Source: Stenopsyche tienmushanensis (taxonomy: Eukaryota; Arthropoda; Insecta; Trichoptera; Stenopsychidae). Taken from it: DNA of 64,000 nucleotides. Under the pieces are notes generated by a model that was not told the origin of the DNA, did not search any database, and saw nothing but the letters and a program-made list of their open reading frames with translations. The translations under genes were made by a program, and so were the position numbers. Shown piece after piece: positions 1-13,330 of this stretch. Each line of letters starts with the position of its first letter. Position 1 is the first letter of the stretch. Location of the stretch: the NCBI GenBank assembly GCA_008973525.1, contig WACJ01000124.1:3038001-3102000 (forward strand), read 5' to 3'.

Positions 1-2269
1 GCATTTTCGTTTAAGTAATTTTAAAATTAATTCACTACTCAAAGGGTTCCTTACGTGGGGGATTCAAATATAAGCCGGAATTTTGCTGTACAAATTTATT
101 GGTGGTATACAAAAGTACAAATGAAGTATCTTATTTATCTACATAATTCCCTTTATTAAAATCGTCCGGAAATAAGGGGATAGGAAGCTTCATTATCCCG
201 TAACTGAAGAAAGAAGCCGTGAAGTAACATCTTTTGTTGCGCAACGTGTAATTATTCGTTTTCTCATAAACTAAAGTGTGAAATCAAGTAAAATTTTACG
301 AAGACTCGTAACACAGTTCGATGATGCTACTCTAAGGAAGACCCAAATGTTTGATTAGGCCCAAAAGCTTCGAAAAGTCGAGGAACAATTTGCTGGATAA
401 GTAATACGGTATTTTGGGAACATTTACATGTAAATACTGAAGCAATTAGTGAAATCGTACAGACTACCAGTAAGTGACTGAACGTCATTTTAAAATAATG
501 ATAATTTAGCTGCTCATTATAGATTTTCTCCTATCTAAAATTTTTATTTAAATATATTCTTCATCAATGAAATATTAAGGGAATATTAAAAATTGACATT
601 TCGAATTTCGGACATTTCATATGAAAATACTTCATATCACCAATTAATTATAGAAGAATCTTTTAATAAATTCCATAATGTGATTCTTTTTATGTGTTAA
701 AATCATGTCTAAAAATTTTTATATGTTGGTATATTTAACCAAAAGTGCCGTGAGTGAACTATTTTCTCAAATTTTATGCCATACTTCTGGATATATTTAC
801 GCTTTAAATTCTATTATTAAAAGTCTAGAAGGCGGGCTTATAATTATATTCTATTTATATAATATATAATTTGAGCACTTCTTACAGTGAATCATTTAAA
901 TTAATCCAATTTACTTTTGTGTGATTAACAACACAAAAATGAAATTCTAACCGGCGGCGCAATCGCCCCCACATTGAATTTCACAAGGTATTGCGCGTTG
1001 AATGATAAACAAAATAGCATATTTAGCTGCTTGTATATTTATTTTAGGGATGAAATTGTGTTTTATCCATTTTCAAAAGGAATTCGTATGAGTTGAAAAA
1101 TATTTTTATCGTTTGATGGTAATTGAAATCTCAATCACCTAAATGCTTAAAAATCTTTTTAATATTGAATTCTTAAGGTTATGATATTTTTTTATACCAA
1201 TAATAAAGGAATGCATTCACTTAACAGCTCTTTCGTTTTATCGAAGCAGGAACCCTGGCCCTCGAGCTCGTAAATCACATTCAGCGGTTGTTAGATATCT
1301 CAACGTACGTTAATCCCTTAGCCTTTTCGGTCATGGTTAATATATCCATTCTTTTGCGGTTAAAATATTCCCCACTCTTTTTGCTAATATATTCCTCTAC
1401 CCTCATTCTAAAAATACCCACCCTTTTGGCCGCCGGCTCATTTTTAATCTTATCACTGTAATACACTCCCATAGACTGTTTATGAGAATTGTTTTTCATT
1501 TCGTTGTTATCATTCCGTTACCGCTTTTGCAATTCAAATAACTCAGACAGAACATACAAGGGTCAACCCTTTTTTATTTTCTTAGACCAATAAATCGTAC
1601 TTTAAAAGTGAAAGCAATATGGAATTCCGGGGTGGGCACCTTTATATATATAAAAAAAACGTAGAAAAGCGGCATGTAAAACGGCGGTAATGGAAAAAGA
1701 CACACATGGAAAATTCAGACCATTGTTTATCTTACTCATTTTTTTTAATATAGAGGATACGAAACATTTTAAAGCAATATAAACGTCAGACTGTTGGGAT
1801 ATATATTTGGAATACTATACGCTAAACAAAAAAACAACATTACGCGTGGAGTTTCGGCGGACTAAGCTGAAATTAATTTCAACCCTCTCGGCTCGGAGGG
1901 TTATTGAATGAAATGTATCGTCGGGTTAAATAAGTATTAACGTATTGAAATTGTTTTGCAATAAATTTACATACATCGAAAATATGATATTTAAAGATAA
2001 AGATCGCTTTGCTCCCACGTTCATTACAGCTTTGTAGCATTTATTACATAAAACGATATTACGTTGTGAATAAATTAAGCAAATATTTGACTGTATATAT
2101 GTATTTTGTACAGCGTTTTGGAAAGTTATCATTAAATAAATACATTCGTCTGTCTATAATTGGAACAAATTGATACCCTAATAAGTAAGCTCCTTTGATA
2201 TATTTCCAGAAAATATTTTTGCTATACGATTTTATCTTACAGAAACTTTTTTAAAAACTATATACCTTA
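1..2269. other. Non-coding AT-rich stretch
   Basis: No open frame here looks like a protein I recognise, and none is framed by good splice sites. The only longer frames are 72 codons (1281-1499, minus) and 68 codons (1926-2132, minus), both without family resemblance. It may be intergenic, or intron of a gene that starts outside the window. Confidence 0.5.
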
Positions 2270-2610
2270 TTGAATTTTAGACGATCTTCATATAAGACTT
2301 TTTTAGGAAAAGGATTTTTCATGTGGTAGTTTTCCATTGTCGTCCTTATATAGCTAGAATAGAGTAGGATTATTTTAATAAATATTTTAACGATTGGTAT
2401 AAATGCAATCACTCATAGACACGAATTTATCAATGGCTTCAATTTAAGCTTCTTCAAATTTACGAATTCAGGGTAAATCTGGATCAGGATGATCAATTGG
2501 AAATATCAATACTTCAGATCTCTCAACATCGTTGATACAATGAAAGTTTTCGCCACAATCTGAATCTTATCCATTTAATAACCCTTAACTTTAAATTGTA
2601 TAACTAGTCT
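2270..2610 (+). repeat. Dispersed SINE-like repeat, copy 1
   Basis: This stretch resembles the copies near 4740, 8030, 24410, 58390 and 61010. Shared landmarks are a block around GTTTTCCATTG, then a run around AAATCTGGATCA, GATCAATTGGAAATATC and CTCTCAACATCGTTGATA. The match to the 61 kb copy is clear in the 3' half and looser in the 5' half. The family has no coding capacity, so it is probably a non-autonomous element. The boundaries are approximate. Confidence 0.5.
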
Positions 2611-4734
2611 CATTAATTAATAGCCACAATAAAAAAGTAATCGTAAGAATTAGGAAGGGTTTATATTTTCAAATAAAATAACTTAATCAATACTTGTATT
2701 AATCGGTAGTAGCTTTAAGACTATATCAACGTATATTCTAAGGGGTTTTATGTTTCTTTTCCCCCCTTATGAATTCATTTACTTAAAAATAATTGTAAAA
2801 TTTATTAAATACATTTAAAGTTATGTTACTAAGATAAAGTTAGGAATTTTAAGCTTAAACTCTTAAACTTTTTAAAAATGTAAATGCGTACTTAATCAAT
2901 ACAGCATTTTAAACTGTGGTTTGTATTTCTAATCAAAAGTTTATTAATAATGATAGAATATTTTCTTTATACGTTGGGAAATTATCATAAAATATTAGTA
3001 TAGTAGGAATAATATAAGAAAAAACTCATTTTTTAGGCATTTCCTAGTTGCGTTTATAAGTTTTATGTGAACATTACTTGCCAAACCATTTGCCAATCTC
3101 ATAATGTACCAATTTTTCATTGATAACGAAACAAGTCGATAATTTTCATCGTGACGTAGTGAACTACCTTTAGCCTTAAAATTGTTTTAGCATTAAGTTT
3201 TTTTTTAGAATATAAATAAATATGAGAAAACAGCCACATAGATATTTTTTTGTATTTGCTATATTTTGTCTTTAAAAATGCAATAACTATAGTTGTCTAA
3301 CCAAGATCGATTTAAAATAGGTTATTATGATTATATCCTAATATACACAGAAAACGGTTATTTTTCATTGATAATTATGGATTAAGGAGGAGAAAATGTA
3401 CCTAACTTGAAGAAAAGCATTATTTTTTTTCATTTAGAATTCGCTGCAAAAATATATTGGGTTCAAACCTGAACAACGGATTTATACAGATTATTCTTCG
3501 CTGCTTTAGTGCAATTAATCACAATTCATGGGAAACCGAAATTCCTCGTTTATATTTGCAAGGATCTGAATCTATAGATGGCATTAGCACACCATCACAC
3601 AATTTATGTTGCTTTCTCATTTTAAAAGCGTCCTTATGACCCTAATCCTTCTTTTTTATTTATATTTGCTCACTTATGATACTTATTAAGAAAGAAAAAT
3701 GTTCGTACATTTACTTGATTTTTTCGTTATTTCATTTACTGTCATTTTCTGGTGGATTAAAAACTAAATATAATGAATGTTTTTCATTGCTTTTCGACAT
3801 TTAATTACGCTAAAACATGATTCAAATACGTTCATAATTCTACAGTGGTTAAACCATGTTAGCAAACTGAAATGTAACAAAATAAGGTTTTTCTGCAGCT
3901 TTTATTGAAGCAAGTGAAACGTCATATCGTGTATCTATTTTTATTCAATAAAAGCTTTAATATTTTTTATAGAGCTTTCTATGTCTAAAATTTTCAACAT
4001 CTAAATGTCATAGCCGTATTAAAAATCTTTCACACCGTTTGAAGGCGAATAAAAAACTCAGTAAATTTTGCATGATAAAAAACCTTCTGTAAATGGACTG
4101 GCATTAATATTGTAAGTGATTTTGTACTCACTCAGTTTTTTACTTACGATATGTGAAATCCTTTTTTCTTTTTTTGCAAACACACATTTGCACTCGCAAC
4201 TGGGAAAATATTCCTTTGTTGTCGAGTTTCAGATTTCTTTGAGGAATATCTTCGTTGCCTTTTGAAACTCGCTTCCATGTCTTTCATATATGGACGCCTA
4301 ATCATAAATTGACTCTTTGTTTTGTCGGATTGCTATTCGGCGAACATTAATTTTAAATTCTAGTCTAGTTAGCATTCGTCGTCATTTGTACATTGGAATT
4401 ACGAAAGTAGTATTTTCACGAAATTTCAGGGGATGGGGATGAATAAAAGATTCCATGGTGCCGTGGTGTCTTTTTGTGTAATGTTGCGTGGAAAATACGA
4501 CACCATAAATATTGCCACCCAAACATTTATGTGTTGGGACAAACGTTCACATATCATTACGTCTTTTCTTCTCCTCTTTATTTATCATCTCATTGGGATA
4601 TGTGTAGTTCTATTTGCAATATTTTTTCATGTTCTATTCGAGATTAAAAATTTAATGCTTTTTGAAGTCTTATGCCAGAAAAAAATAATATAACTTATAT
4701 TTAAGAAGCCATATTCGTTATTGTATGTACATAT
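2611..4734. other. Non-coding AT-rich stretch
   Basis: I see no supported gene or element. The short open frame at 3457-3639 (+) is hydrophobic and matches no family I know. Confidence 0.45.
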
Positions 4735-5110
4735 ATAAATCCCATAAGTAACATTTCTAATTAAAAACAATTTCATATGTAGGTTTTCCATTGCTTTCTA
4801 CATATGGCTAAATATCAGTTAAGTAGGATATATAATTAGATAGGAGAGAGCTTATGAGAGTGTAGCAAATTTAGCACTAATTTTAAATGGTATTTTAATG
4901 ATTTTTGCAAATCTAGTCACTAATAGACCACCTTGCATAACTGTTGATCTCCTTAGTATATCAAGGCATTCAAGGAAGGCAAGGAATTAATACTTCCATG
5001 TTCTCAAATACTGGTGCGTTGAAATCTTTTTTATAATATGGATTTAAACGTGCATCTTTATAATCTAGTTTAGAATCTTATCCATCATATGAACACCTGA
5101 TAAACAATTG
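4735..5110 (+). repeat. Dispersed SINE-like repeat, copy 2
   Basis: It carries the family's central landmark (GTAGGTTTTCCATTGC followed by CTTTCTACATATGGCTAAATAT) and then GTTGATCTCCTTAGTATATC. It is more decayed than copies 3 and 6. The boundaries are approximate. Confidence 0.4.
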
Positions 5111-8029
5111 AAGAAATATGTATTCATAACATGATTCGGCATAATTCGAATTTATTAGCTAAATATCATTTAGCAAATACATTCATAGATCATATTTCCA
5201 GACATGTATATTATCCCTAATGTCTATTTGTTAATGTAATGTGTGGCTTTCGCATCGCTTCGTCGAACTTTGAGACTGGCTATTGTTAGTTGTTTTGTTA
5301 TATACAACCGACTAGGTAAACTTCTAACAATACAAGAGCGAGACTGTCAGTTCATCAGCTTAACAATTTAATTGGATAGAAATAGTTGATTAATTAATTA
5401 TAAGTTAAAAGTTACATTAATCGACTCTATATTCAACTTAACGAGAATATCCAAGATTTATATTATTCGTTCATGGAGATGTTACAGATCAATTGAATAT
5501 TTGTTCATCCATTCAATTTTCTCTTACTAATTTATTTGGCAAACAAAATTCGAATTCAATTTTAAATATGGAAATATATACGAAATTGTATTTTATGTAA
5601 ACAGGGATTCCATTGAATATGATGATTATTGAACACATCTAAAGTATTCTTCATAAATAACTTTAATAATTCTTAATAGACTTTTTCAATGTTAACATCG
5701 AGTTTAAATTGTACAGAGCATTACATTTTAATGATTCAAACATTGATTTAAATGAGTAATCTTAGCACTGTGAAAGATTAATCCTACAAGTTTTTTATGA
5801 AATGCGTTTTTTGATTGTATCAAGTGTGTTTACATTTAAGTCACACATTTTAACAAGCTAAAAGGATTAAGCTTTGCAATCTACAATTCAATGTAAATAT
5901 TGTAACGATGCAAAGAGTAATTCTCAGAAGATCCCTTTTGTGGACTAAGTATTTTGTAATTTTCTGTATAACTGCCATTATTATTTGGGTTTTCTTTAAA
6001 TCTGCAAAATATGTTATTTTCAAATTAATTTCAAATTTTTCAAAAATCACATTTGTTGCAAAGTCTCAAATCATTATAAATAAATTAAATGCATTGTATA
6101 TTTAGTTTATTATGTCCTTGAACCACCCTCGAATAATAAATAATATTCATCATCATATATTGTAGGTTTGCTCTCCCCGGTATATTGCAGTCCTATTTCC
6201 TATTATATGGGTGTTTGGCGGGGATCTTTCCTTAATACTCTTCTTTCGAGGCTGTCTTCTATTTACGTTTGTACAGGGCCGCGGAAATGGATGTCTTCGT
6301 CTTTTATTACTTCTGTTGAAGTATTTTATGCGTCTCGATGTACGTACCATCCGCATTCACACCTATGAACATGATATTTAAGTATTTTCGTCCTATAGTG
6401 CGCTTCTGAGCTTTCGGCTCGTTGGACTTGGCCAAGGAACCGTATAAAATTCATTTTTATTTCTACATTATTTTTATTATAGTTTTACGCGGTCAGTTTT
6501 ATAGGGGTTGAACTCAGAAATGCCTTAAAAATTTGTATGAATGTCAAAGAATCGCCCTTGACTTTTGATAGCTTGAGTATCGTGTTCGAAATAAGGTATA
6601 GGTTTTTTTTACACATTTATGGGATTTTAAATAGATATGAGATAAACATTTAAAGAACATGGATATAGATGAAGAAATAATGTAAATACACGATCAATGT
6701 CGCAAATTTGTTGCAAATTTTACGTCGTTTCATGAAGAAATTTTTTATCAAGTAATTTTAATACGTGATGGCTTTACTTAGTTTCAATATCATTAATCAG
6801 TATAATGGTTAGTCATCCATATTTCTATGACGTGTTGATATACAAAAAAGGATTTGGGGCGAATTTACCCTCCCGGGGTTGAAACAAGGGCATTGAATGA
6901 AAAATTTGAATGGATTTGAATTATATAAAGATTTTTAGTATTATCAATCTTTAAAGTGTAACATGTTAATGTGTATGCAGAAGAGCGTGAATCATAAAGC
7001 ATGGAGCACGATTGTAGGTCATGTCTTTATATTTTCGAATATCTCTTTAAAATGCTGATAACGTGCTCAAGCAGATTTTCACGGAATTCTTCAAGAAGAA
7101 CCTTTTTGTGTATTATGTCAATATTTGATCACCTTCAGTAGACTGTTTCTCGTGAACAAAGAGAGTGTTCGGCAGAAAACGGTACTCGTGGGATTATACT
7201 CTTTTTTTATCAATAGTCCCTTGCGCCGCCATTCTTATTATTCTGGAATCTTTACGGGAATAACAATAACATAGTTCTTAATTGGCGGACTAGCAAAAAA
7301 TTTAGCGAGTTTAAATCGGATATTTTTCGGTCGAAGACGGTTGCTTTTTATCCGTAAGGTTTACTTCGCCTTCTTTTATCCGACACGGTACAGGTTGTTC
7401 ATCTCGACCTAAGCCGAGGCATTCATACGTAGAGATTTGAGGGCTTTGTGCCACTCCAACATTTGGTGCGACATCATTGGTGGAAATAGATAATGTGGCC
7501 TTAGTAAAGGCTTACGGTCTCAGGATAAATTGACACAGAAACTTTAACAGAACATCCCATTATTTGTATAATTTTATAAATCAAAATCAGCTCTTCGCTA
7601 GATAAATTCTCAATAAGAAACACCTAAAGCTATCTCTAAATACGATCGAACTTCTATTTCGGGCTATAAAAGAATACCTCTATCGGTTTAACAACGATCC
7701 ATAAAATATGTAAATGGCCTTATTTGACCCAATTTGCATGCTTTATTATTAGATTTTAATTCAATTTAAAAACTACGTGATGTAAAATAAATTTTTTATT
7801 AGCTATATAATCATATATCTTTGTTGCGATTACAATTTGTAAAGAATAAGTGTATTTAAAAACACACTTTCTATATGTTTTTTATATGTACATATTGACG
7901 TCAAATCGTATTTTGTTTGACTATACTTACACAAATGTTTGTATAAATCTATCAGTATTTGAAATTGTAATTTGAATTATAATCATAATTTATAGCCATT
8001 ATTAATTCATATCAAAACTTGAGGCTCTT
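5111..8029. other. Non-coding stretch
   Basis: No gene supported. Open frames at 5850-6105 and 6153-6368 overlap on opposite strands, and neither shows domain motifs. Base composition is a little less AT-rich around 7200-7520, without a coding signal. Confidence 0.4.
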
Positions 8030-8370
8030 TAATACCCATTTAAGCAAAAGGATTATAAGTATTCCACGTTCATTTTACATTATTCAATCGGATGTAGGCG
8101 ATCTCCGTAAGTATTTTTCTTGTGGATGGAGAATGTTTTATGTGCTGGTTATCCATTGCCTTTTACATATATGCAAAAATACGATGAGCAATATATACCC
8201 TATTTATATATATAAGTAGGGTTTATTTGAAGGATTTAGTTGAGAAATTATCATAATTTTTGAAAATCAAGTATACACATAGATAATCTTGCTCAAGTTC
8301 GACTGTTCATTGAAATCGAACTCTTATAATAAAACGTCAATAAGTACCCTGCTGTATCAAGATTTAATCA
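8030..8370 (+). repeat. Dispersed SINE-like repeat, copy 3
   Basis: It contains GGATGTAGGCGATCTCCGTA, then TGTGCTGGTTATCCATTGCC and TTTTACATATATGCAAAAATA, the same order as in the copies near 4.7 kb and 61 kb. A downstream ATTATCATAATTTTTGAAAAT segment also matches the 61 kb copy. The element is non-coding and its ends are approximate. Confidence 0.5.
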
Positions 8371-9289
8371 ATATTGATAAATATTCTGTCGAAACATTTT
8401 TCTGCAATAAAAGGATAATTATAATATTCAACCTTTTTTTATGAATACAAAAGTCGATAAAATATTAAGAATATAGATATTTGTGAATTAATCTCATCGC
8501 TTTTTATAAGTCGTCGTCGGTAGGTATTACCGTAACTAACTTTTCACACAGTCGTATTTTAACGTCAGCCCTAAACACACATAGTCTTTTGTCGAGCTCA
8601 CGTATTTGATACATTCTTCTTTCCAGGAAATCGTTACTCCCGTATGTAACGAAGATTATGTGTATAAAATCGCTTTCTTTGGAGTATTTCTCGCGTTCTT
8701 TCGATCTCGCTGTGATATAAGAGTAAGCTCATTGAATGCGACCGTTTCAAAGCTCTGTGTCGTTAAAATTCGAAAAGCTTCGTCGCAGAGCGTTATTTAA
8801 AGACAATGCTGTTTCTTTGGCTTCCGGATAAGATAGTATTTGTGACGTGTGTGCTCTCGTGTTAGACACGTGTCAAAGGTGCTTCGCGGTGAAAAGTTAA
8901 TGTTTTCTCGACTCGGCTTATATATCAAGATCGACGTCTTGTCACCTGATTTATGATATTCTAAAAGCACCTCGTCTAAGAATATACAGCAGTGGGTGCT
9001 TAATAAATTCTCTGATGTAATTACGCGATGCCCATGAAATTCCTCAGATACTTTGTCGTATATTTTACTTAGACATTTACTTTTGAAAGCAGTCGTATGC
9101 AGAGTATCTTTTTTCCATTTTTTTTCTATTCATTTTTAACGGATTTTCATCAGCTTACTTGATAAACACCTTTAAAATTTTATTAGACTTGTAAATATTT
9201 AGGATTGAAAGCAAAAACTATGAAAAAGGTATCTTTGTATAAAATATTCGATTTAAAGTCAGACTTAGATGAGTAATTGTAGCAAAACA

Positions 9290-9960
9290 ACTTTTTTTAA
9301 TAAGCTTAATTCATCAACATATTCTCCTTCAAGAGTCTTCTGTAACATTTTGATTCCTTTTTTGTAGAAAGATTTATCTTTGGCCTCAATACCAATAACA
9401 CCATATAATATTCGCTATTGATGGTTCTTTTTTTAAATGTAATCGTTGAATAAAAAGTCCCAAAATATGGAAGCCAAAACCTTACTAGTTGATATTTGCA
9501 TTTTTGATCACATTGAGCGGCTTTTGCTAGTTGCTATCCACTCAGTTGACTGTCGATTTGACTCTGGAGTATAGTGATGGATCAATTTTTCATCCATTGT
9601 CACATACCACATGAAAATCGACTGTGAGATAACGCGCTACCCACTTTGAACAGAGCTTTCTCATGGACAAATGTTGATGCAAAATGGTGAATAATCTGTC
9701 TTCTGATATCTTTAAAGTGTCAGCTATCTCATCCAATATCAATTTACTATCGGCCAAATCTATTTTGTGCACTTGTTTATATTTTAGAGAAAAACTGTCG
9801 AATTTAAGCCACCAAAGCGTTCATTATCATCAGTGTCTGAACGGTAACGCTTGAAATTTTCACAACACTTCTCTGCCATTTTTATTGATAGAGCAGTGTT
9901 CGAAAAACTCTTTTAAAGCTATTGCTTTGCTTAAACGATATTTTTTCCCAATTGAAAGCA
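9290..9960 (-). pseudogene. Mariner-family transposase relic
   Basis: Read on the minus strand, fragments of a mariner transposase appear in the right order but in different frames. First, near 9860-9830, is a helix-turn-helix tail (KCCENFKRYRSDTDDNERFG). Next, at 9772-9590, comes a segment with EIADTLKISEDRLFTILHQH and MRKLCSKWVARYLT. Around 9600-9440 there is TMDEKLIHHYTPESNRQSTE, containing the first catalytic Asp region, and then KVLASIFWD. Near 9380-9295 lies a C-terminal piece, FYKKGIKML...LEGEYVDE. Family transposases are about 340-350 residues; this copy has frameshifts and stops and lacks a clear third catalytic block. It cannot encode active transposase. Confidence 0.85.
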
Positions 9961-12779
9961 TTGCTGTCTCATATATTAAATTTACGATACATAGTTCGTT
10001 TATAGTGAAGTTCATATTCAACGATTTTGTTGAATCTCGTCGGTTATTTTATTAAAATCATTACTTTCATAAATTCAGGTCATACACGTGTTTTGTCTTT
10101 ATTCCCCAAATTTTATCCCAAATAAACAAAATACCTTGTGTTTCAAATAAATTATGAAATTCTTCCAAGTATTAATACCAGAACATCTCATAAATACACA
10201 ATGTGATATTTTATTAAGCGCCAATTTCACTCGAAGTATTGATTTTATTTCGGCTGTATCTTTAATGAAATGACATCGTGAAAAATAGCTATGCCTTTGT
10301 TACTTAAATTCTTAAAATACGCCATGGAATAAATACGAAAAGAAAATTTTCTTACCTAAGTGAATTCGTACTTGATTCAATCTGACACTCACCTTTTTCA
10401 TTTTTTTTTTTGCGAATGTATACGCAATGGCAAGTTTTTTGTCAATAAGTTTTCTTTAAGTAAAAAATATTTTACCCTGTGTAGACTCGGATATAAACTT
10501 GTGGCACTTCGACCCTACAAAAAGAACTCAAACTATGTTTCACTTAATGAAAGTTTCTCCGCCATCGTAAAACTATTATTACGACAAATTTTCAGCGTTT
10601 GTTGGTTTTATATGACTCATGTCGAGCAAATAATTCGATACATTTCTTATGGATTACTCCGTGTTCAATGAATTATAAATTTATCTTTGATCTGATTTGA
10701 TATAAAAAGTACAACATACTATTATACATTGTTTTCATTGTTTGTGTCCTTTATAATTCGTATAAACATGTTTATCTCAAGAAAATATCTAATTATATTT
10801 ATTGTATATCCATCCCTCAATTCTTGTGGCAGATACGATTCCTCGAAAATTCTGTGCAAAAAGACGAAGCATACAAAATCATGGGATAGATTTCAGGAAA
10901 TAAAAAAACGCTTAAAATATACATGGAGTTCATGTATAACATGAAGATACAAAAAATGCGTAAAAAAACTATTATATACGACAGAGAACGAAGCAAAATA
11001 TTTGGTATTTGATTATATACCTACATTAATTCTAAATTATTTAATAACACAGTAGACTACATTTAACTACTAATCAAGTTAATATAGCTATTATGATGTC
11101 TATTCTTTCTTCGTAATAATTGATGGTTCAAGATCAGAACTTTCTTTTCAACTCACTGGTTGAAACCGATCTAACTTCTTTATAAAACATGGGACAAAAT
11201 ACGATAAATTTTAAGGAAATTTGAGAAATAATTAATTTACTACGACAGCATCCAAAAGAATATATGATATTTCAATCATAAGACTGATCTGAATTATCGC
11301 AGTGGTTGAGTCTTAAATTTGTATTAAAGCGATTTTTTGAGCTCTGGACTTAAATTAATATATTTATAATAAGAAATTAAAACCTCTCTAAGAAATATAA
11401 AATCCCGAGTGATTGTCGATCTGGTTATAGTGGAATATCTTAATTTTTTAAAAATTAAACGACAGAGACGTTACAAACTTGTCAATATTTTCTATTATAA
11501 CAGAACTATTTAAAGATCCTATAATTTAATATAAATTTTCTCATTTTTCATGTTGTAACAATTAACAAAATACATAATAACATTTTCCCTCTCGAATATT
11601 GCATTGAAATATTAAAATATTTTCGACAGCTTTTGCAGATCGACTTATTGATTTTAAGGGAAAAATAAAAATATTTGAATGATTTCAGAAGAATTTCAGA
11701 ATTTGAAGATTTTCAAAAAATTTCGAATACAAATTTTTTTTTTAATACATTTTATAAAATTGTGTAAATTAAGGGATGATTTTATTTTTATTGAGTGAAT
11801 ACAACACAACACATTGAGTTCCCGTAGATTTTATTTTTGATAACTTGTTGCTTTTGAGGCCAAATTACGTCTTAATTGGGAAGTTATTGACTTGATTGAT
11901 AGTCTTAACTGATTGACATATTTCGTACTTGCTTCCAGAATTCTTTTTTTTGCCAAATTTTCAGGAAAATTAATAACATCTCTTTTTGCTTCGGCCTGTC
12001 ACATTAAGAATAATCATTTATCAAAATTGTATTGCAAAAATTCAATCGAGATGGTCAATCGCTTATGGTAAAATTATGGAAAGAGTACATATACATATTT
12101 TATTGTAATTTTGATAAAAAACTTTAATTAAATCAATTTAATTTATAACCAAATAACATAGTTAAAAACATCTATATGCTGTAATAAAATTTTCGTAAAA
12201 TCCATATTAATTCATGTATTCTATTAGAATGGGGTCGTCTTAATAACTTGCTGCAGACTTTTATGAAGATTTGGGATCAAACCCAGATTATGAAAAAAGC
12301 TATCATACGTCGTTATCATCTCAATCCAGGTTAACCCTGATCTTCATCTATTATTTTCAAATATTTTTCCTGTAGTGTCCTATAAAATAAATTTCAATCG
12401 CATTATGACCTATGAAACATATTAACAAAAAATATTGTTTGAAGTTTTTCCTTATGTACAATTTCTGATTATTGAGTGATGGGGTTTACTTTCCTTTAAA
12501 TCGACCAAATAATATTTTAGTCCCCACAGCTCAGTAGTCAGATCATACATCCGGAAAGCAAATAGTCATTGAATCAAATGCATTTGGAATTGATTAGTTT
12601 TTTTCGGATTGCATTGTGATAAATACTGATTCATTATTATGAACACACGAATGACGATTCAATATTCATATTTTCATTAAATTGCCTAGCTCGTGTGGTT
12701 GATTTCTATTCATGTATTTAATTCTGTTCGTACATCGAGATTATCCACGAGCGTTAATTGAATCGTGCGTTTTCATCCC
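9961..12779. other. Non-coding AT-rich stretch
   Basis: No gene supported. The open frame at 10360-10671 (+, 103 codons) is Phe/Tyr-rich, shows no domain, and has composition typical of random AT-rich DNA. Confidence 0.45.
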
Positions 12780-13330
12780 TCAATTTAATTTCAATGCATG
12801 ATCGCATGAAATTTCCGGCCGCTAAATCATGGGCGCCTATTTTAAAACCAACAAAGAGTAGCATTCTCGATACCACATTGATATTCTACCCCTAAATTGG
12901 TTCCCGATATTCGGCGGAGGGTTTTCCAGATTTTGTAATAGATTGGACCGCGTGTTTTGTTTAGTGGGGAATATTCCGGCAATAGGAGGCGCAATGACGA
13001 GGCTTAATTAAATTGAAGTGATATGATCTCCATACATTATGATCACTTGACGTGAGTGGCGCTCACCTGCCCCATTCATCGGGTAATTAAGCGTCTCTAG
13101 TCAGTTTCAGGTGTTATCAGACACAAAGCGAGTCACCTGCCCTTTCATTAAATCTCATGGAATTTCGTTCGCACTTAATTAATTGACCTCTGTTTCGGTA
13201 TATATTCGGACCTGGGTATCAGATTTATCATATTGTTTTTGTTAGGTCGTAGATCTTCCTGGGTGGTGTATAGCAATCACCCACCACCTAGCCGATCATA
13301 ATTGTAAACGATATCATCTTCGCATTAGTG
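12780..13330. promoter_or_regulatory. Candidate enhancer with three CACCTG boxes
   Basis: This block is less AT-rich and higher in complexity than its surroundings, and shows no coding frame. It holds three copies of CACCTG/CAGGTG within 76 bases (13064-13069, 13108-13113, 13134-13139), the core bound by Snail/ZEB zinc fingers and some bHLH factors. It also has several TAATTAA homeodomain-type cores and a GGTGGTG/CACCACC inverted pair (13262-13268 and 13282-13288). The regulatory role is inferred from motif clustering only. Confidence 0.3.

Noticed and set aside
10360..10944. Frames of 103 and 71 codons on the plus strand
   Set aside because: Their Phe/Tyr/Ile/Lys bias is what AT-rich random DNA gives, and they lack splice framing or motifs.
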